A DNA stretch of 37,857 bases, taken from IMG/VR virus record IMGVR_UViG_3300021467_000016, positions 1 to 37,857 of that record; one strand, given 5' to 3'. The notes under the pieces were generated by a model, which was not told the origin of the DNA, did not search any database, and saw only the letters and a program-made list of their open reading frames with translations. This document shows positions 17,090-25,845 of this stretch, in pieces. The translations under genes were made by a program, and so were the position numbers. Origin of the DNA: a virus. How positions within the stretch are numbered: the first letter of the stretch is position 1; each line of letters starts with the position of its first letter.

Positions 17090-17340
17090 GTATGCGAGAT
17101 GCGGCTGCTGTAAGAACAGTGTGCGAGGTATTACGGGAGATAAATGATTTACACCAGGAAAATACTGAGCATGATAAAATTGTAAGGGTTAAGTTGTGTG
17201 AAGCCGAAGATATGGCTAAAAGAATGTCAAAGAAATTGGTATCATACAACAAAAATGTTTACCGGGGGTGGTGGGAAAAGAATCCTAATTATGCGCGTGC
17301 CGTTAAGCAGAGGCTTGACAAAAAGTATTGTGTGGGGTAA
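17086..17340 (+). CDS. Small conserved-looking phage protein, function unknown
   Basis: An 84-residue helical, charged protein (RDAAAVRTVCEVLREINDLH then EDMAKRMSKKLVSYNKNVY and a Trp-rich GWWEKNP). Not recognised as a named family. The start at 17086 is chosen because it forms an ATGA with the preceding stop; a GTG at 17077 would only add three residues. No catalytic motif or membrane segment. It separates the transferases from the membrane protein that follows. Confidence 0.6.
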   Translation: MSMRDAAAVRTVCEVLREINDLHQENTEHDKIVRVKLCEAEDMAKRMSKKLVSYNKNVYRGWWEKNPNYARAVKQRLDKKYCVG

Positions 17341-17342
17341 AT

Positions 17343-17606
17343 ATGAACAAATTTAAATTTATTTTAGAACAAATAATGGATGTTTTTGATGAACTGATTT
17401 TTATTTTTATTATCTATCCTTTGGGATTATTTTTAACAGTGCTCGGTGCTATTTGGTTTTATAATTATAATCCCAAAACATGTGTTATGGCAGGTTTTAT
17501 GGTTATGTGTTTTGTAGTTGTCGGTATTGTCATTTCCATTGTTTTAATTTTAATTGAAGGCATTAAAACTATTGTTTACAATTACAAAAAACGTTTTGGA
17601 AAATAG
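17343..17606 (+). CDS. Two-pass small membrane protein, possible holin
   Basis: An 87-residue protein with two hydrophobic segments (about 15-40, LIFIFIIYPLGLFLTVLG; and about 48-73, VMAGFMVMCFVVVGIVIS) and a basic C-terminus (YNYKKRFGK). This size and topology fit a class II holin, but no endolysin gene lies nearby, so a membrane anchor for the glycan enzymes is as likely. ATG 17343 is preferred to the GTG at 17328: it follows the upstream TAA by two bases and GTGGGG lies upstream. Confidence 0.6.
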   Translation: MNKFKFILEQIMDVFDELIFIFIIYPLGLFLTVLGAIWFYNYNPKTCVMAGFMVMCFVVVGIVISIVLILIEGIKTIVYNYKKRFGK

Positions 17607-17615
17607 TAAATACAT

Positions 17616-18482
17616 ATGAAAATATTAATATTACAATCAGCCGGTGGACATACTGAAAATAAAGAATATAGAGAATGCCTATGTATGACTCGTGCGCTTA
17701 ATCGTATTGATGGAGTCGAAGCAGTGACATGGGGGGTCGGGCATAAGAATTATAATATCCCATTTCGTAAAATGGAATCCTGGAGTGATGTAATATTTAT
17801 TCTTGAAAATTATTCTCGTAAACCTTGGCTACCGGTTGATGCATTGTCGGCAAGTAAGAAATTGAAAATATTTTGGAGCATTGATTCGCATTGTGCATTA
17901 AATAGACATCAGGCGCTTGCAGTAAACGCGAAGGTGAATATCTTGCTTAATTCAACTTCAAGCTATCTGAAATATTTTAAACCGATAAAGTCAATCTGGT
18001 TTCCTAACTGTTATCCGGATGATTTAATAAAACCTTTACCAATTGCCAAAAGTATAGATGTTGGTTTTTGTGGTAGTAAACTTAATCGCGCGAAGTGGTT
18101 GCAGACACTTTCAAGGAACTTTAACTTCAAGCAAGATATTTTTGTGCTTGGCAATAAAATGGTTTCGGCAATTAATTCTTATAAAATACATTGGAACCGT
18201 AACTATAAAAACGACATCAATTACCGGACCTTTGAAACGATGGGATGTAGAACTTGCCTTGTGACAAACAAAACCGATAAGGTTAATGAATTGTTTGAGG
18301 ACTATAAACATCTCGTTTATTATAATACAATAACTGATTGTATTTACAAAATAAGAAGTCTGTTGAGAAATGAAAAATTATTGAACAATATTGCTCTTAA
18401 TGGATATAATGAAGTAAAAAGTAAACACACTTATTATCATCGCGCATTAAGGCTGGTAAATATAATCAAGGAGTATATATAA
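17616..18482 (+). CDS. CgeB-like GT-B glycosyltransferase
   Basis: A 288-residue protein resembling the CgeB/YkvP glycosyltransferase group. Evidence is the opening MKILILQSAGGH, a strand KIFWSIDSH in the first half, DVGFCGSKLNRAKWLQTL (148-165) and the C-terminal donor site NYRTFETMGCRTCLVTNKT with NELFEDYKHLVYY. CgeB was first seen in Bacillus spore-coat maturation, so protein-shell glycosylation has precedent for the group. It is the last cassette gene; its TAA shares one base with the ATG of the head-tail connector, tying the cassette to the structural operon. Confidence 0.78.
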   Translation: MKILILQSAGGHTENKEYRECLCMTRALNRIDGVEAVTWGVGHKNYNIPFRKMESWSDVIFILENYSRKPWLPVDALSASKKLKIFWSIDSHCALNRHQALAVNAKVNILLNSTSSYLKYFKPIKSIWFPNCYPDDLIKPLPIAKSIDVGFCGSKLNRAKWLQTLSRNFNFKQDIFVLGNKMVSAINSYKIHWNRNYKNDINYRTFETMGCRTCLVTNKTDKVNELFEDYKHLVYYNTITDCIYKIRSLLRNEKLLNNIALNGYNEVKSKHTYYHRALRLVNIIKEYI

Positions 18483-18817
18483 TGGCAACGAATATTACAC
18501 TGGATAAGTTGAAAAATAGTTTAAATTTGGGGAAAACTGATAACACTGAGGATACTGAGTTAACCAGTCTGATAACATACATCGTTAACGAGGCAGTTGA
18601 ATATTTAGACAGGTCAACCATTACCGGGCAAAGTAACATGCCTGCGGCACTTGAGAGAAAATTATTAAAACAGATGTGTTACGAGTGGCGCAGGAGAAAA
18701 GACCCAGGGTTAAGCTCACAAGTGTTCCCGGACGGCTCTGTTAATAAATGGGAAATGAATGAGTGGCTGCCTGAAGTAAAGGCTGCACTCGACCGTAATT
18801 ATAAAATAACTATATAG
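18482..18817 (+). CDS. Head-tail connector (gp6-like)
   Basis: A 111-residue, mostly helical protein with TLDKLKNSLNL at the start, an LITYIVNEAVEYLDRST helix and KLLKQMCYEWRRRKDPG, a pattern of the HK97 gp6-like/DUF3199-type connectors that sit below the portal. Position supports it: it begins the connector-tail module. AAGGAG lies ten bases before ATG 18482. Confidence 0.75.
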   Translation: MATNITLDKLKNSLNLGKTDNTEDTELTSLITYIVNEAVEYLDRSTITGQSNMPAALERKLLKQMCYEWRRRKDPGLSSQVFPDGSVNKWEMNEWLPEVKAALDRNYKITI

Positions 18818-18825
18818 GATATATT

Positions 18826-18978
18826 ATGATAGTAGTTACCTATCTTGATGGAAGCACTGAAATGGTTACATTGGAAGTGGCAAAGACATTGCGGGATAAT
18901 AACAAAATAATTATACCGGATGATGACGGTAAGGCATTGACAATTGAGGATGTGTTTGGGGAAGGGTATGGCGATTAG
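18826..18978 (+). CDS. Small protein between connector and gp10-like genes
   Basis: A 50-residue ORF (starts MIVVTYLDGSTEM, ends FGEGYGD), acidic and probably beta-rich. Not recognised. TAGGATAT precedes ATG 18826, and its end overlaps the start of the next gene by 11 bases, which supports it as coding. A head-closure role is only suggested by position. Confidence 0.55.
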   Translation: MIVVTYLDGSTEMVTLEVAKTLRDNNKIIIPDDDGKALTIEDVFGEGYGD

Positions 18979-19579
18979 AGGCAAAAAGGAAGTTATACAA
19001 AATTTAAAACGTGAAATTAAGCGCATTGAGGAAAGAGTCATACATGTTTTACGAACGCATAGTAGACTATTAGTAACTCATATTCGTGCCAATTATCTTA
19101 CTGGAGGTACAACCAGAACGAGGCTTCGTAAACGTACTGGTAAGCTGTCAAGTTCATTGCAGCCATTACGGGTAAAAAAAATATCGACTGGTTATCGTGC
19201 TGGTGTAAAATTTGGGGCCAAGTATGCGTCTACACATGTAGGCAAAAAAGGAAAGGTGACTACGATACGTCCCAAAAGCGCAAAAATGTTGGCTATACCT
19301 CTTAGTGCTGCTAAGACTGGTAGGGGAGTACCACGCGGTAAGCCGAAGGATAAAAATGTTTTTGGTGATACATTTATCGCTAAATCTAAAAGAGGCAATT
19401 TGATTATTTTTGGTAAACAAAAGCGACAAAAGGGAAAAAATGTTGGCAAGACATTCGGTAATATCGTCCCATTATTCGTTCTTAAAAAGAAAGTAAAAGT
19501 GCGTGCACGGATACATCCGAAACCAATATTAAAATGGGTAAAGCCGAAGATAAAAAAAAGTTTGAAAGGAATCGTATAA
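18968..19579 (+). CDS. HK97 gp10-like tail/head-joining protein
   Basis: A 203-residue very basic protein. An N-terminal helix (LKREIKRIEERVIHVLRTHS) and the C-terminal block VPLFVLKKKVKVRARIHPKPIL match the gp10-like / minor tail protein family of head-tail joining proteins. The region between has the usual GKLSSSLQPLRV and YASTHVGKKG. The ATG at 18968 with GGGGAAGGG upstream is preferred over the ATG at 18944, which lies deep in the preceding ORF. Confidence 0.75.
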   Translation: MAIRGKKEVIQNLKREIKRIEERVIHVLRTHSRLLVTHIRANYLTGGTTRTRLRKRTGKLSSSLQPLRVKKISTGYRAGVKFGAKYASTHVGKKGKVTTIRPKSAKMLAIPLSAAKTGRGVPRGKPKDKNVFGDTFIAKSKRGNLIIFGKQKRQKGKNVGKTFGNIVPLFVLKKKVKVRARIHPKPILKWVKPKIKKSLKGIV

Positions 19580-19580
19580 T

Positions 19581-20039
19581 ATGGCAAGTGTACCAATTAT
19601 AACACATATTATTAATGGCTTTGACATCCTGATAAGCAGTATTCCAGAAATTAATCAGGTAATGATATCGCCGATGCAGCCAGTAGACCGCGAAACGGCA
19701 GTATTCCCGTTTACCGCTATTTACGAGGAACCGCGCGGTTGGGAGTCTCGTAATAGATTAGAGCATAACACTTCGGCGATCATATTGGAAACATATTTTG
19801 TCGTTACCGGTTCGAAAGAAAATTTATATCTCCAGGCAAAATATTTTGAGGCATTAATCCACAAAGCGATAATGACTGAAATATTAACAGGAACTATAAT
19901 AAAACCGTATATTGAAAATTTGCGCAAAAATGTATCTGAATATAATTTTCCCGACAATGAGTTGGGAGCGGTAATACAAGAATATGAAATTGATTATTTA
20001 TATACTTACGGTAATCCATTTACAAAAGAAAACTATTAA
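19581..20039 (+). CDS. Tail terminator/completion protein
   Basis: A 152-residue protein in the position of tail terminators (lambda gpU-like), just before the tube gene. It shows an N-terminal helix and a central EPRGWESRNRLEHNTSAIIL strand region followed by LETYFVVTG, consistent with this fold. The call rests mainly on synteny with weak sequence support. Such proteins cap the tail tube and join it to the head. Confidence 0.6.
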   Translation: MASVPIITHIINGFDILISSIPEINQVMISPMQPVDRETAVFPFTAIYEEPRGWESRNRLEHNTSAIILETYFVVTGSKENLYLQAKYFEALIHKAIMTEILTGTIIKPYIENLRKNVSEYNFPDNELGAVIQEYEIDYLYTYGNPFTKENY

Positions 20040-20065
20040 TTAAATCTAACCATAGGAGGTTGTTT

Positions 20066-20863
20066 ATGTCTAATTCTGCACCAAGTACCGATAATTATCT
20101 TGTTGGGAAAGGAAAACTCTATTTTGACCGGTTTGATGATGATGGGAATCTGACCGGTGAGCTTGACCTTGGGAATGATCCCAGCTTCGCCCTTACCCCT
20201 GAAAACGAGCTATTGGAACATTTTAGCTCGATGGAAGGTGTGAAGAAAAAGGACAAAACAGCGGTAATATCAACTGAGTTAAATGGCAAGTTCACTTTAG
20301 ACGAAATTAACATTGATAATCTTGCACTTGCCTTATATTCAGATGATGTATCATATCTTACCCAGGATGACGGTAACCAAATTAATGCGCCGATAACCGC
20401 GCACTCTGGTAAATGGATAAAACTACCGCACCGTAAACTTGCCACAGGCACAGTCAGCGTTACTAATGTCGCAGGTACTACTCACTACGTAGAAAATACC
20501 GATTATCGGATAGACTACACAATCGGTCGTATATTTATCGTCGTGGGAGGTAGTATCGCAGATGGTCAGACACTGCACGTTGATTATACGTATCAAGCCC
20601 ACTCTTATCCTGTTGTATATCCTGCTACTAATGCAGAGTGTGAAGGATTGCTCAGGTTCGTTGGTAATGCTACGTTTGGGTTTGATTTCGAAGTGGTAAT
20701 GTGGCGTGTAAAGTTATCACTGAATGGGGACATCAATTTTATTTCCGACGAGTGGGCGCAGTTTGAAATCAATTTTGAAGTTCTCGATGATTCTGCAAAT
20801 CACCCTACATCACCATATGGTATGGTAATTGATACCGAGGGTGATGTAGCACCTGAAAGTTAG
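20066..20863 (+). CDS. Major tail tube protein
   Basis: A 265-residue protein with the usual tube features: an opening VGKGKLYFDRFDDDG, a beta-rich body and a following domain with KLATGTVSVTN and VDYTYQAHSYPVVY. ATG 20066 has AGGAGGT six bases upstream, the strongest ribosome site in the tail module, as expected for an abundant protein; a TTG at 20060 falls against that site and is rejected. Position between terminator and chaperone genes supports the call. Confidence 0.85.
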   Translation: MSNSAPSTDNYLVGKGKLYFDRFDDDGNLTGELDLGNDPSFALTPENELLEHFSSMEGVKKKDKTAVISTELNGKFTLDEINIDNLALALYSDDVSYLTQDDGNQINAPITAHSGKWIKLPHRKLATGTVSVTNVAGTTHYVENTDYRIDYTIGRIFIVVGGSIADGQTLHVDYTYQAHSYPVVYPATNAECEGLLRFVGNATFGFDFEVVMWRVKLSLNGDINFISDEWAQFEINFEVLDDSANHPTSPYGMVIDTEGDVAPES

Positions 20864-20897
20864 AGATAATTAATTGACATATACGAAGGGGTAAAAC

Positions 20898-21263
20898 ATG
20901 TCAAAGAAAAAAGTAAAATTGGTAGAGGTAGAATATATTGACAAATATGAAGTAAGGCCGTGGACACTTGAAAAGCTTGAAAAGCTGTTACCGGTATTAA
21001 GCACTTTGGCAATTAAGTTTAAAGAGGCTGGAATAACATTAGAGTCTGCCGAAAAAAAATTTATGTCGGCTGCAACTTTGATTATTCCTCAACTGAAAAC
21101 TATTATAGGTATTACCGTAGGTGTGCCGGAAGATGAAGTTTCGGGACTTGACCTTACGCTAACTGTGAGACTATCTCTTACAATTTTCAAACAAAATGTA
21201 TTAACATTAAAAAACTTACTCGCCCCCGCATTGCAGATAATGAAGGAAATGACGGGGGCCTGA
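20898..21263 (+). CDS. Tail assembly chaperone, short product (gpG-like)
   Basis: A 121-residue helical protein just before the tape measure, the place of lambda gpG. It opens with a strand (VKLVEVEYIDKYEVRPW) and continues as helices. A slippery heptamer near its end (21209-21215) would send some ribosomes into the -1 frame, giving a longer gpGT-like product. GAAGGGG precedes ATG 20898. It would coat the tape measure during tail-tube assembly and not remain in the virion. Confidence 0.8.
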   Translation: MSKKKVKLVEVEYIDKYEVRPWTLEKLEKLLPVLSTLAIKFKEAGITLESAEKKFMSAATLIIPQLKTIIGITVGVPEDEVSGLDLTLTVRLSLTIFKQNVLTLKNLLAPALQIMKEMTGA

Positions 21264-21586
21264 TTGAAGGAGCGGAATTTTTAATATCACGTGGACACCG
21301 GTACCAAGATATCGTGTCCACGTATCCGCTACCATTATTAACTGAGTTTATAAAAATTGCATCACGTAACTATGTTAGAGAACAGGAAATTTTACAAAAG
21401 ATAATAGCATCATCAACCAGGTTAAGCTATCATGCAAGCAACAAAGATTTCAAAAGATTTATGGATGATTACGAATTTAAGGAACGCATACGCACAAGCA
21501 AGGAACGGAGAAGTAAAGTATCAAACGATGGTAAAAAAGCAAAGTCATTTTTCCAAAGGTTAATTCGTCATGGCAATGGATCGTGA
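20898..21586 (+). CDS. Tail assembly chaperone, -1 frameshift fusion (gpGT-like)
   Basis: The long product would use frame 0 to the AAC at 21213-21215, then the -1 frame to the stop at 21584-21586, about 229 residues. The -1 frame is open without a stop from 21152 on, and between the shift and the first in-frame GTG (21314) it encodes sensible protein (GGLIEGAEFLISRGHRYQDI), which a separate gene starting at 21314 would leave unexplained. The T part (TYPLPLLTEFIKIAS) is typical of chaperone extensions. It overlaps the tape measure start by 17 bases. Confidence 0.8.
21209..21215 (+). promoter_or_regulatory. Slippery heptamer A AAA AAC for -1 frameshift
   Basis: In frame 0 the sequence reads TTA AAA AAC TTA, giving the canonical X XXY YYZ heptamer A AAA AAC. 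A backward slip yields AAA AAA then CTT ACT. Other possible slip points (CCC at 21225 and GGG at 21255) lack tandem re-pairing. The site lies 46 bases before the frame-0 stop (TGA 21261-21263). Confidence 0.75.
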
Positions 21587-24179
21587 AATTGGTGATTTAG
21601 TTATATCTCTTCGTGGTGAAATATCCGAATTGAAAAAGGATTTCGGATTAGTTACCAACGAATTAAATAAATTTCAAAAACAGAATAAGAGCGTTTTTGC
21701 TTCGTTAAAGAAAAACTGGTTACTTTACGCTGGTGGAATTACAGCAGTTGTGTATTCGCTAAAAAAATTAACCCAGCCATTTATACAATTTCGGCAGAAA
21801 ATGTTGGAGGTTAATACCCTTACCAATCTTAGCGAACGTAGTTTAAAAAAATTTGAAAATACTATTTTGGAATTAACTGCTAAAGTACCTCAGTCTGCCG
21901 ATGAACTGGCGAATGCTCTATATGATATAGTGAGCGCCGGAGTTGGTGTTGCCGATGCCGCACGCGTATTAGAACAATCGTCCAAGGCGGCTATTGCCGG
22001 TGTCACCAATACGAAAACAGCTGCTAATGCAGGGTTATCTGTTATAAATGCATACGGCAAGAGCATGTCGGAGCTTGGAAATATTTATGATATATTATTC
22101 CAAACAGTAAAAGAAGGTGTAATTACATTCGAACAGCTTGCTGCCAGTGTAGGTACGGTATTACCTGTAGCTTCTGCGGCGGATGAAGATTTCAAAAATA
22201 TCGCTGCGTCAATTGCTGTATTAACTAAGCAGGGTATTGATGCGCGCCAGGCAACTACGTTTTTGCGTTCTGGTATTCTTGCCCTTACCGCACCAACAGA
22301 GCAGGCAAAAGAGGCTATGCGTAAAATGGGTATTGAATGGAAAGGGTGGATACCTACTTTACGACAGATACAGAAGCTTGGTCTTGACCTTGAAGGGCTG
22401 AGGCAGATAATACCAGATGTTAGGGCTGGTCAGGCTATTATTGCATTGACAAATAATTTAGAGGATTTAGAAAGCGTGCTCAGCGAAATGGACGACGCGG
22501 CAGGATCAATGCAAACCGCTTATGGCATTATGATGCAGTCACCGGAAAATCAAATTAAATTGTTATCAAATTCAATAAATTATTTGGGTATTGCCCTAAC
22601 AAGAGCATTCTCACCTGCAATGATTACATTGATTAGGGAATTAACAAACGCATTAAATGATAATGTTATTATATGGCAAAGGTTAAATTACGAACAACGA
22701 CAGAATGCGGCTTACATTGATTATTTTGCAGAACAAATAAAAATATTTAAAATTCGTAGAGATGAACTTGAAAAAGAGCGAGACGTATTAAAATCAGAAG
22801 GTAAAGAAATTACAGCTATTAATGAAAAAATTGAAAGGTATAACAAAGCTATAATAAAAATGGCCAAAATGTCAACTGGCTATTATAAAGAATACAGTGA
22901 CTCATTAAAAAGCATTAAACCGTCTGAAACACCAACTGCGACAGCACCTACGACACCAACTGCGACACCATTTGAAAAAATAGAGGAAGGATCAAAGGCT
23001 GCTGCAATTTCTTTAAAATTGTTTAATGAACAGGTTAAAACTGCTTTTCAAGAGTTGGATAATGCGTATAAAGACGGGGAATTAAGTGTTGAGCAATATT
23101 ATAACGCGCGGCGACAGCTTGCAGAATCAGTATATAATACTGAGATAGACGCACTTAATAACCTGTATGCTAATACAGATGATGAAACAAAACAACGTGA
23201 AATACGTGAAGATATTCTCGTTCGTGAAGTACAGTACGAAAGAGAATTAATAAATCTTAAACGTGAAGAGGCAGAAGCTAACAGTGAACTTGCTTCTAGT
23301 CAAGAACAAGTAAATAAGTTATTATCCGATATTGAATACAGGGCAAAATATGAAAGTGCAAATGAATATCAGCAACAGGTGTTAGAACTTCAACGGCGTC
23401 AAGAAGATGAAAGACAGAATATTATAAAAAATTCATTGAATGTTGAGCGTGACTTACACCGTGCTGAAATAACCTGGCAAAAAGAACAGTCGAGATTACT
23501 AGTTGATTATGAGATGCGAATGCAACAACAGCGATTGGAAGTCGCAACACAAGCGGCGGGAAACATGAAAAATGTTTTCTCCGGATTATATTCTGCCAGC
23601 GGCGAACATGTTGAAGCATTTTTTTACTTGACACAGGCGGCGGCTGCGGCAGAGGCTGCGGTGAATGGTGCCCTGGCAATTACTAAGTCATATACAGTTG
23701 ATCCATATGGGTTTCTGGCTGCTACAATTGCGGCGTCGGTGGGTGTACAAATAGGCAATATTTTAGCCCAAACAATAGCAGGCCCACCGAAAGGTATGGC
23801 ACTCGGAGGAGAGGTTGAGGGGCCTTCTGGGATTGACAAAGTACCAGCGCGGCTTACTCGCGGAGAGTTTGTAGAACCTTTGAATGCAGTAAATTACTAT
23901 GGCAAGGGGGTAATGGAGGCAATAAGGCGACGCGCGATTCCTAAAGAATTGTTTGCAGGTTACGGCAACCTTGCCCCCAGGTCACCCTCCTTTGGTCGAT
24001 ATGCAGAGGGCGGAGTAGCGAAATCCGGCACACCCGGTAAGGATGCTAATTTACAAATAACAAATATAGTTGACCCGAATATATTCGGTCAATATTTGTC
24101 ACAAAAACCCGGTGAAGAAATGATATTAAATATAATAAGTAATAATGCTTACAAAATAAAAAGGAGACTGGGAATATGA
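21570..24179 (+). CDS. Tail tape measure protein
   Basis: An 869-residue protein of the TP901-type tape measure family. Residues about 1-60 are coiled coil; 45-65 include a hydrophobic stretch (WLLYAGGITAVVYSL). The core about 70-330 has family patterns VNTLTNLSERSLKKFENTIL, DELANALYDIVSAGVG, ANAGLSVINAYG and GIDARQATTFLRSG. A Thr/Pro-rich linker (about 455-470) precedes a long coiled-coil region (about 490-690), then Ala-rich and Gly-rich segments. Tape measures set tail length and help channel formation. Its size implies a tail of roughly 130 nm by the usual 1.5 angstrom per residue rule. Confidence 0.93.
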   Translation: MAMDREIGDLVISLRGEISELKKDFGLVTNELNKFQKQNKSVFASLKKNWLLYAGGITAVVYSLKKLTQPFIQFRQKMLEVNTLTNLSERSLKKFENTILELTAKVPQSADELANALYDIVSAGVGVADAARVLEQSSKAAIAGVTNTKTAANAGLSVINAYGKSMSELGNIYDILFQTVKEGVITFEQLAASVGTVLPVASAADEDFKNIAASIAVLTKQGIDARQATTFLRSGILALTAPTEQAKEAMRKMGIEWKGWIPTLRQIQKLGLDLEGLRQIIPDVRAGQAIIALTNNLEDLESVLSEMDDAAGSMQTAYGIMMQSPENQIKLLSNSINYLGIALTRAFSPAMITLIRELTNALNDNVIIWQRLNYEQRQNAAYIDYFAEQIKIFKIRRDELEKERDVLKSEGKEITAINEKIERYNKAIIKMAKMSTGYYKEYSDSLKSIKPSETPTATAPTTPTATPFEKIEEGSKAAAISLKLFNEQVKTAFQELDNAYKDGELSVEQYYNARRQLAESVYNTEIDALNNLYANTDDETKQREIREDILVREVQYERELINLKREEAEANSELASSQEQVNKLLSDIEYRAKYESANEYQQQVLELQRRQEDERQNIIKNSLNVERDLHRAEITWQKEQSRLLVDYEMRMQQQRLEVATQAAGNMKNVFSGLYSASGEHVEAFFYLTQAAAAAEAAVNGALAITKSYTVDPYGFLAATIAASVGVQIGNILAQTIAGPPKGMALGGEVEGPSGIDKVPARLTRGEFVEPLNAVNYYGKGVMEAIRRRAIPKELFAGYGNLAPRSPSFGRYAEGGVAKSGTPGKDANLQITNIVDPNIFGQYLSQKPGEEMILNIISNNAYKIKRRLGI

Positions 24180-25549
24180 ACTATAGAGGACATGATATTA
24201 ACACAGCAACAACACCTCGGCCTTGGGGAGCACGGGAAGAACAATGCTGGAAAGATACATTGGACTCCCTGTATGAAGACACTGTAACAGGCACAAAGGC
24301 CACAACACACGGCCACCATCATTCAAAATTATATAGTGAAACAACTAATAATTTAACTTTACAAATAAATCAGCATGGATTTATAGGAATAAATTGTCAA
24401 CCGGGAAATTGGGATACTGATTTTAAATGCGTAATTGAAATGTTAGGGGCCAGTAATCAAACTAATCATGCAATATCATCTAATAGTGAACAGTTTTATA
24501 TTTCAAGCGGAGTATATTATGATAATACAGATAACAGATGGGAATCAGAAAATGTAAATTCTTTTCACAGAATGATAAGGGGCATTGCAAGTGCTTGGGA
24601 AATAATGGGTAGAAGTTTTGGTGTTGCAGAAGGGGATCAGGTTGATTGGAGTTCAACTTCTGTCAATAGATTAATGATTGACGGGGGAGTAATCGGTACT
24701 GTCATTAATTATAATATGGGGAATTATAATACTATAATACGTGCAAGTGGGAAAGACAATGCTTTTTTTGTAAATGGTGCAAATGGATTTATTGGTATAG
24801 GAACAGATTCTCCTGATAATGAATTAGAAATAGTAAAAGATCAAAACACGCATACTCTTATCAGAGTAATTAATACAACTGATTCTGTCTCGGCAACCGC
24901 TGGAATTGATGCTGTTTCTTATGGTGATAATAGAATTGGTATCTTTGCCTGTCCACCAACATATATTCCTAATAGATTTCAAGACAAGGGGGTATTATTA
25001 TCAGATCAGAATTCAGGACTGATAATCAATCAGGTAGGAAATGAGCCTATTGAATTTCATACAAATGACGCTAATAGAGTAACAATAACAGGAGATGGAA
25101 ATATAGGGATAAACACGAGTGCACCGCTAAATAATATTGTCACGGCAGCAGGCGATTTATCCGGGCTGGGTTTGCATATAAAAAGTGATACCAATGAACG
25201 AGCGTATTTAATTATTGAAGGCGATTCGGTATGGTCAAATGGTTTGTCAACAGCAGCCGCACATATTATTATGGCAGACTATGACACAATATTGCCTGGC
25301 ATGATGGAGATAAGACAATATTCAGACAAATTACAGATACGAACTCTAAATCTGGATACTACAGTAAATAAAACTAATATAAGCATAGATGGAGGTAATC
25401 AGTATATAACTCATCATCATGCTACTGAAGATGTGCAGTTTCAGGATGCTGATGAAGCAACATGGGTCCAAAGTAGCTGGCAAGGTTGGATAAAAATATT
25501 TGTCAATAGTAGTACTTATTATATACCATTTGGTCAACCACCAGGTTAA
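24176..25549 (+). CDS. Fibre-like tail protein with GIxT...P repeats
   Basis: A 457-residue beta-rich protein. It contains the fibre-type motif NGFIGIGTDSPDNELEI and again GNIGINTSAPLNNIV, and a His-rich HGHHHSKLY near residue 44. Such motifs occur in phage tail fibres and their needle-like C-terminal regions. It overlaps the tape measure end by four bases (ATGA), with AAAAGGAG upstream. A fibre gene at this point, before the distal-tail genes, is unusual; it may be a side fibre or a receptor-binding accessory. Confidence 0.65.
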   Translation: MNYRGHDINTATTPRPWGAREEQCWKDTLDSLYEDTVTGTKATTHGHHHSKLYSETTNNLTLQINQHGFIGINCQPGNWDTDFKCVIEMLGASNQTNHAISSNSEQFYISSGVYYDNTDNRWESENVNSFHRMIRGIASAWEIMGRSFGVAEGDQVDWSSTSVNRLMIDGGVIGTVINYNMGNYNTIIRASGKDNAFFVNGANGFIGIGTDSPDNELEIVKDQNTHTLIRVINTTDSVSATAGIDAVSYGDNRIGIFACPPTYIPNRFQDKGVLLSDQNSGLIINQVGNEPIEFHTNDANRVTITGDGNIGINTSAPLNNIVTAAGDLSGLGLHIKSDTNERAYLIIEGDSVWSNGLSTAAAHIIMADYDTILPGMMEIRQYSDKLQIRTLNLDTTVNKTNISIDGGNQYITHHHATEDVQFQDADEATWVQSSWQGWIKIFVNSSTYYIPFGQPPG

Positions 25550-25567
25550 TTAAGGAAAGGATAATAT

Positions 25568-25774
25568 ATGAAAGGCAAAGAAATTTTGGAAACATACGAT
25601 GAGGTCGTCGAATCTTTCAGACATTACATGAATAGATGTAAGTCACATATTGAAAGCTTGAAAACATCTATTAAAAATCATCAGGCCAAATTAGAATATT
25701 ATGAATCGTTATATGACAAACTCTTGAATATGTCTATAGAAAATTTTGCAAAAGAAAGACCTGATAAAACATGA
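25568..25774 (+). CDS. Small coiled-coil protein
   Basis: A 68-residue, highly charged, probably fully helical protein (SHIESLKTSIKNHQAKLEYY in the middle). Not recognised. AAGGAAAGGA precedes ATG 25568. It follows the fibre-like gene and could be a chaperone or trimerisation partner, but there is no sequence evidence for that. Confidence 0.55.
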   Translation: MKGKEILETYDEVVESFRHYMNRCKSHIESLKTSIKNHQAKLEYYESLYDKLLNMSIENFAKERPDKT

Positions 25775-25845
25775 ACAAATATAGAAAAGCTGAATTATTA
25801 TCTTGAGAAGAGTTCAGAGATAAATTTTTAAAATAAGGATTGATT

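Noticed and set aside
7556-18482. O-antigen or serotype conversion operon
   Set aside because: There is no GtrA-type flippase, no undecaprenyl-phosphate transferase, no polymerase, and the enzymes lack membrane segments.
7556-18482. DNA hypermodification (glucosylated bases) system
   Set aside because: No hydroxymethylase, thymidylate-synthase-like or base-kinase gene is visible in the window; not excluded if such genes lie outside it.
21314-21586. Independent 90-residue gene starting at GTG 21314
   Set aside because: The same frame is open and protein-like for 160 bases upstream and follows a slippery heptamer; better read as the -1 extension of the chaperone.
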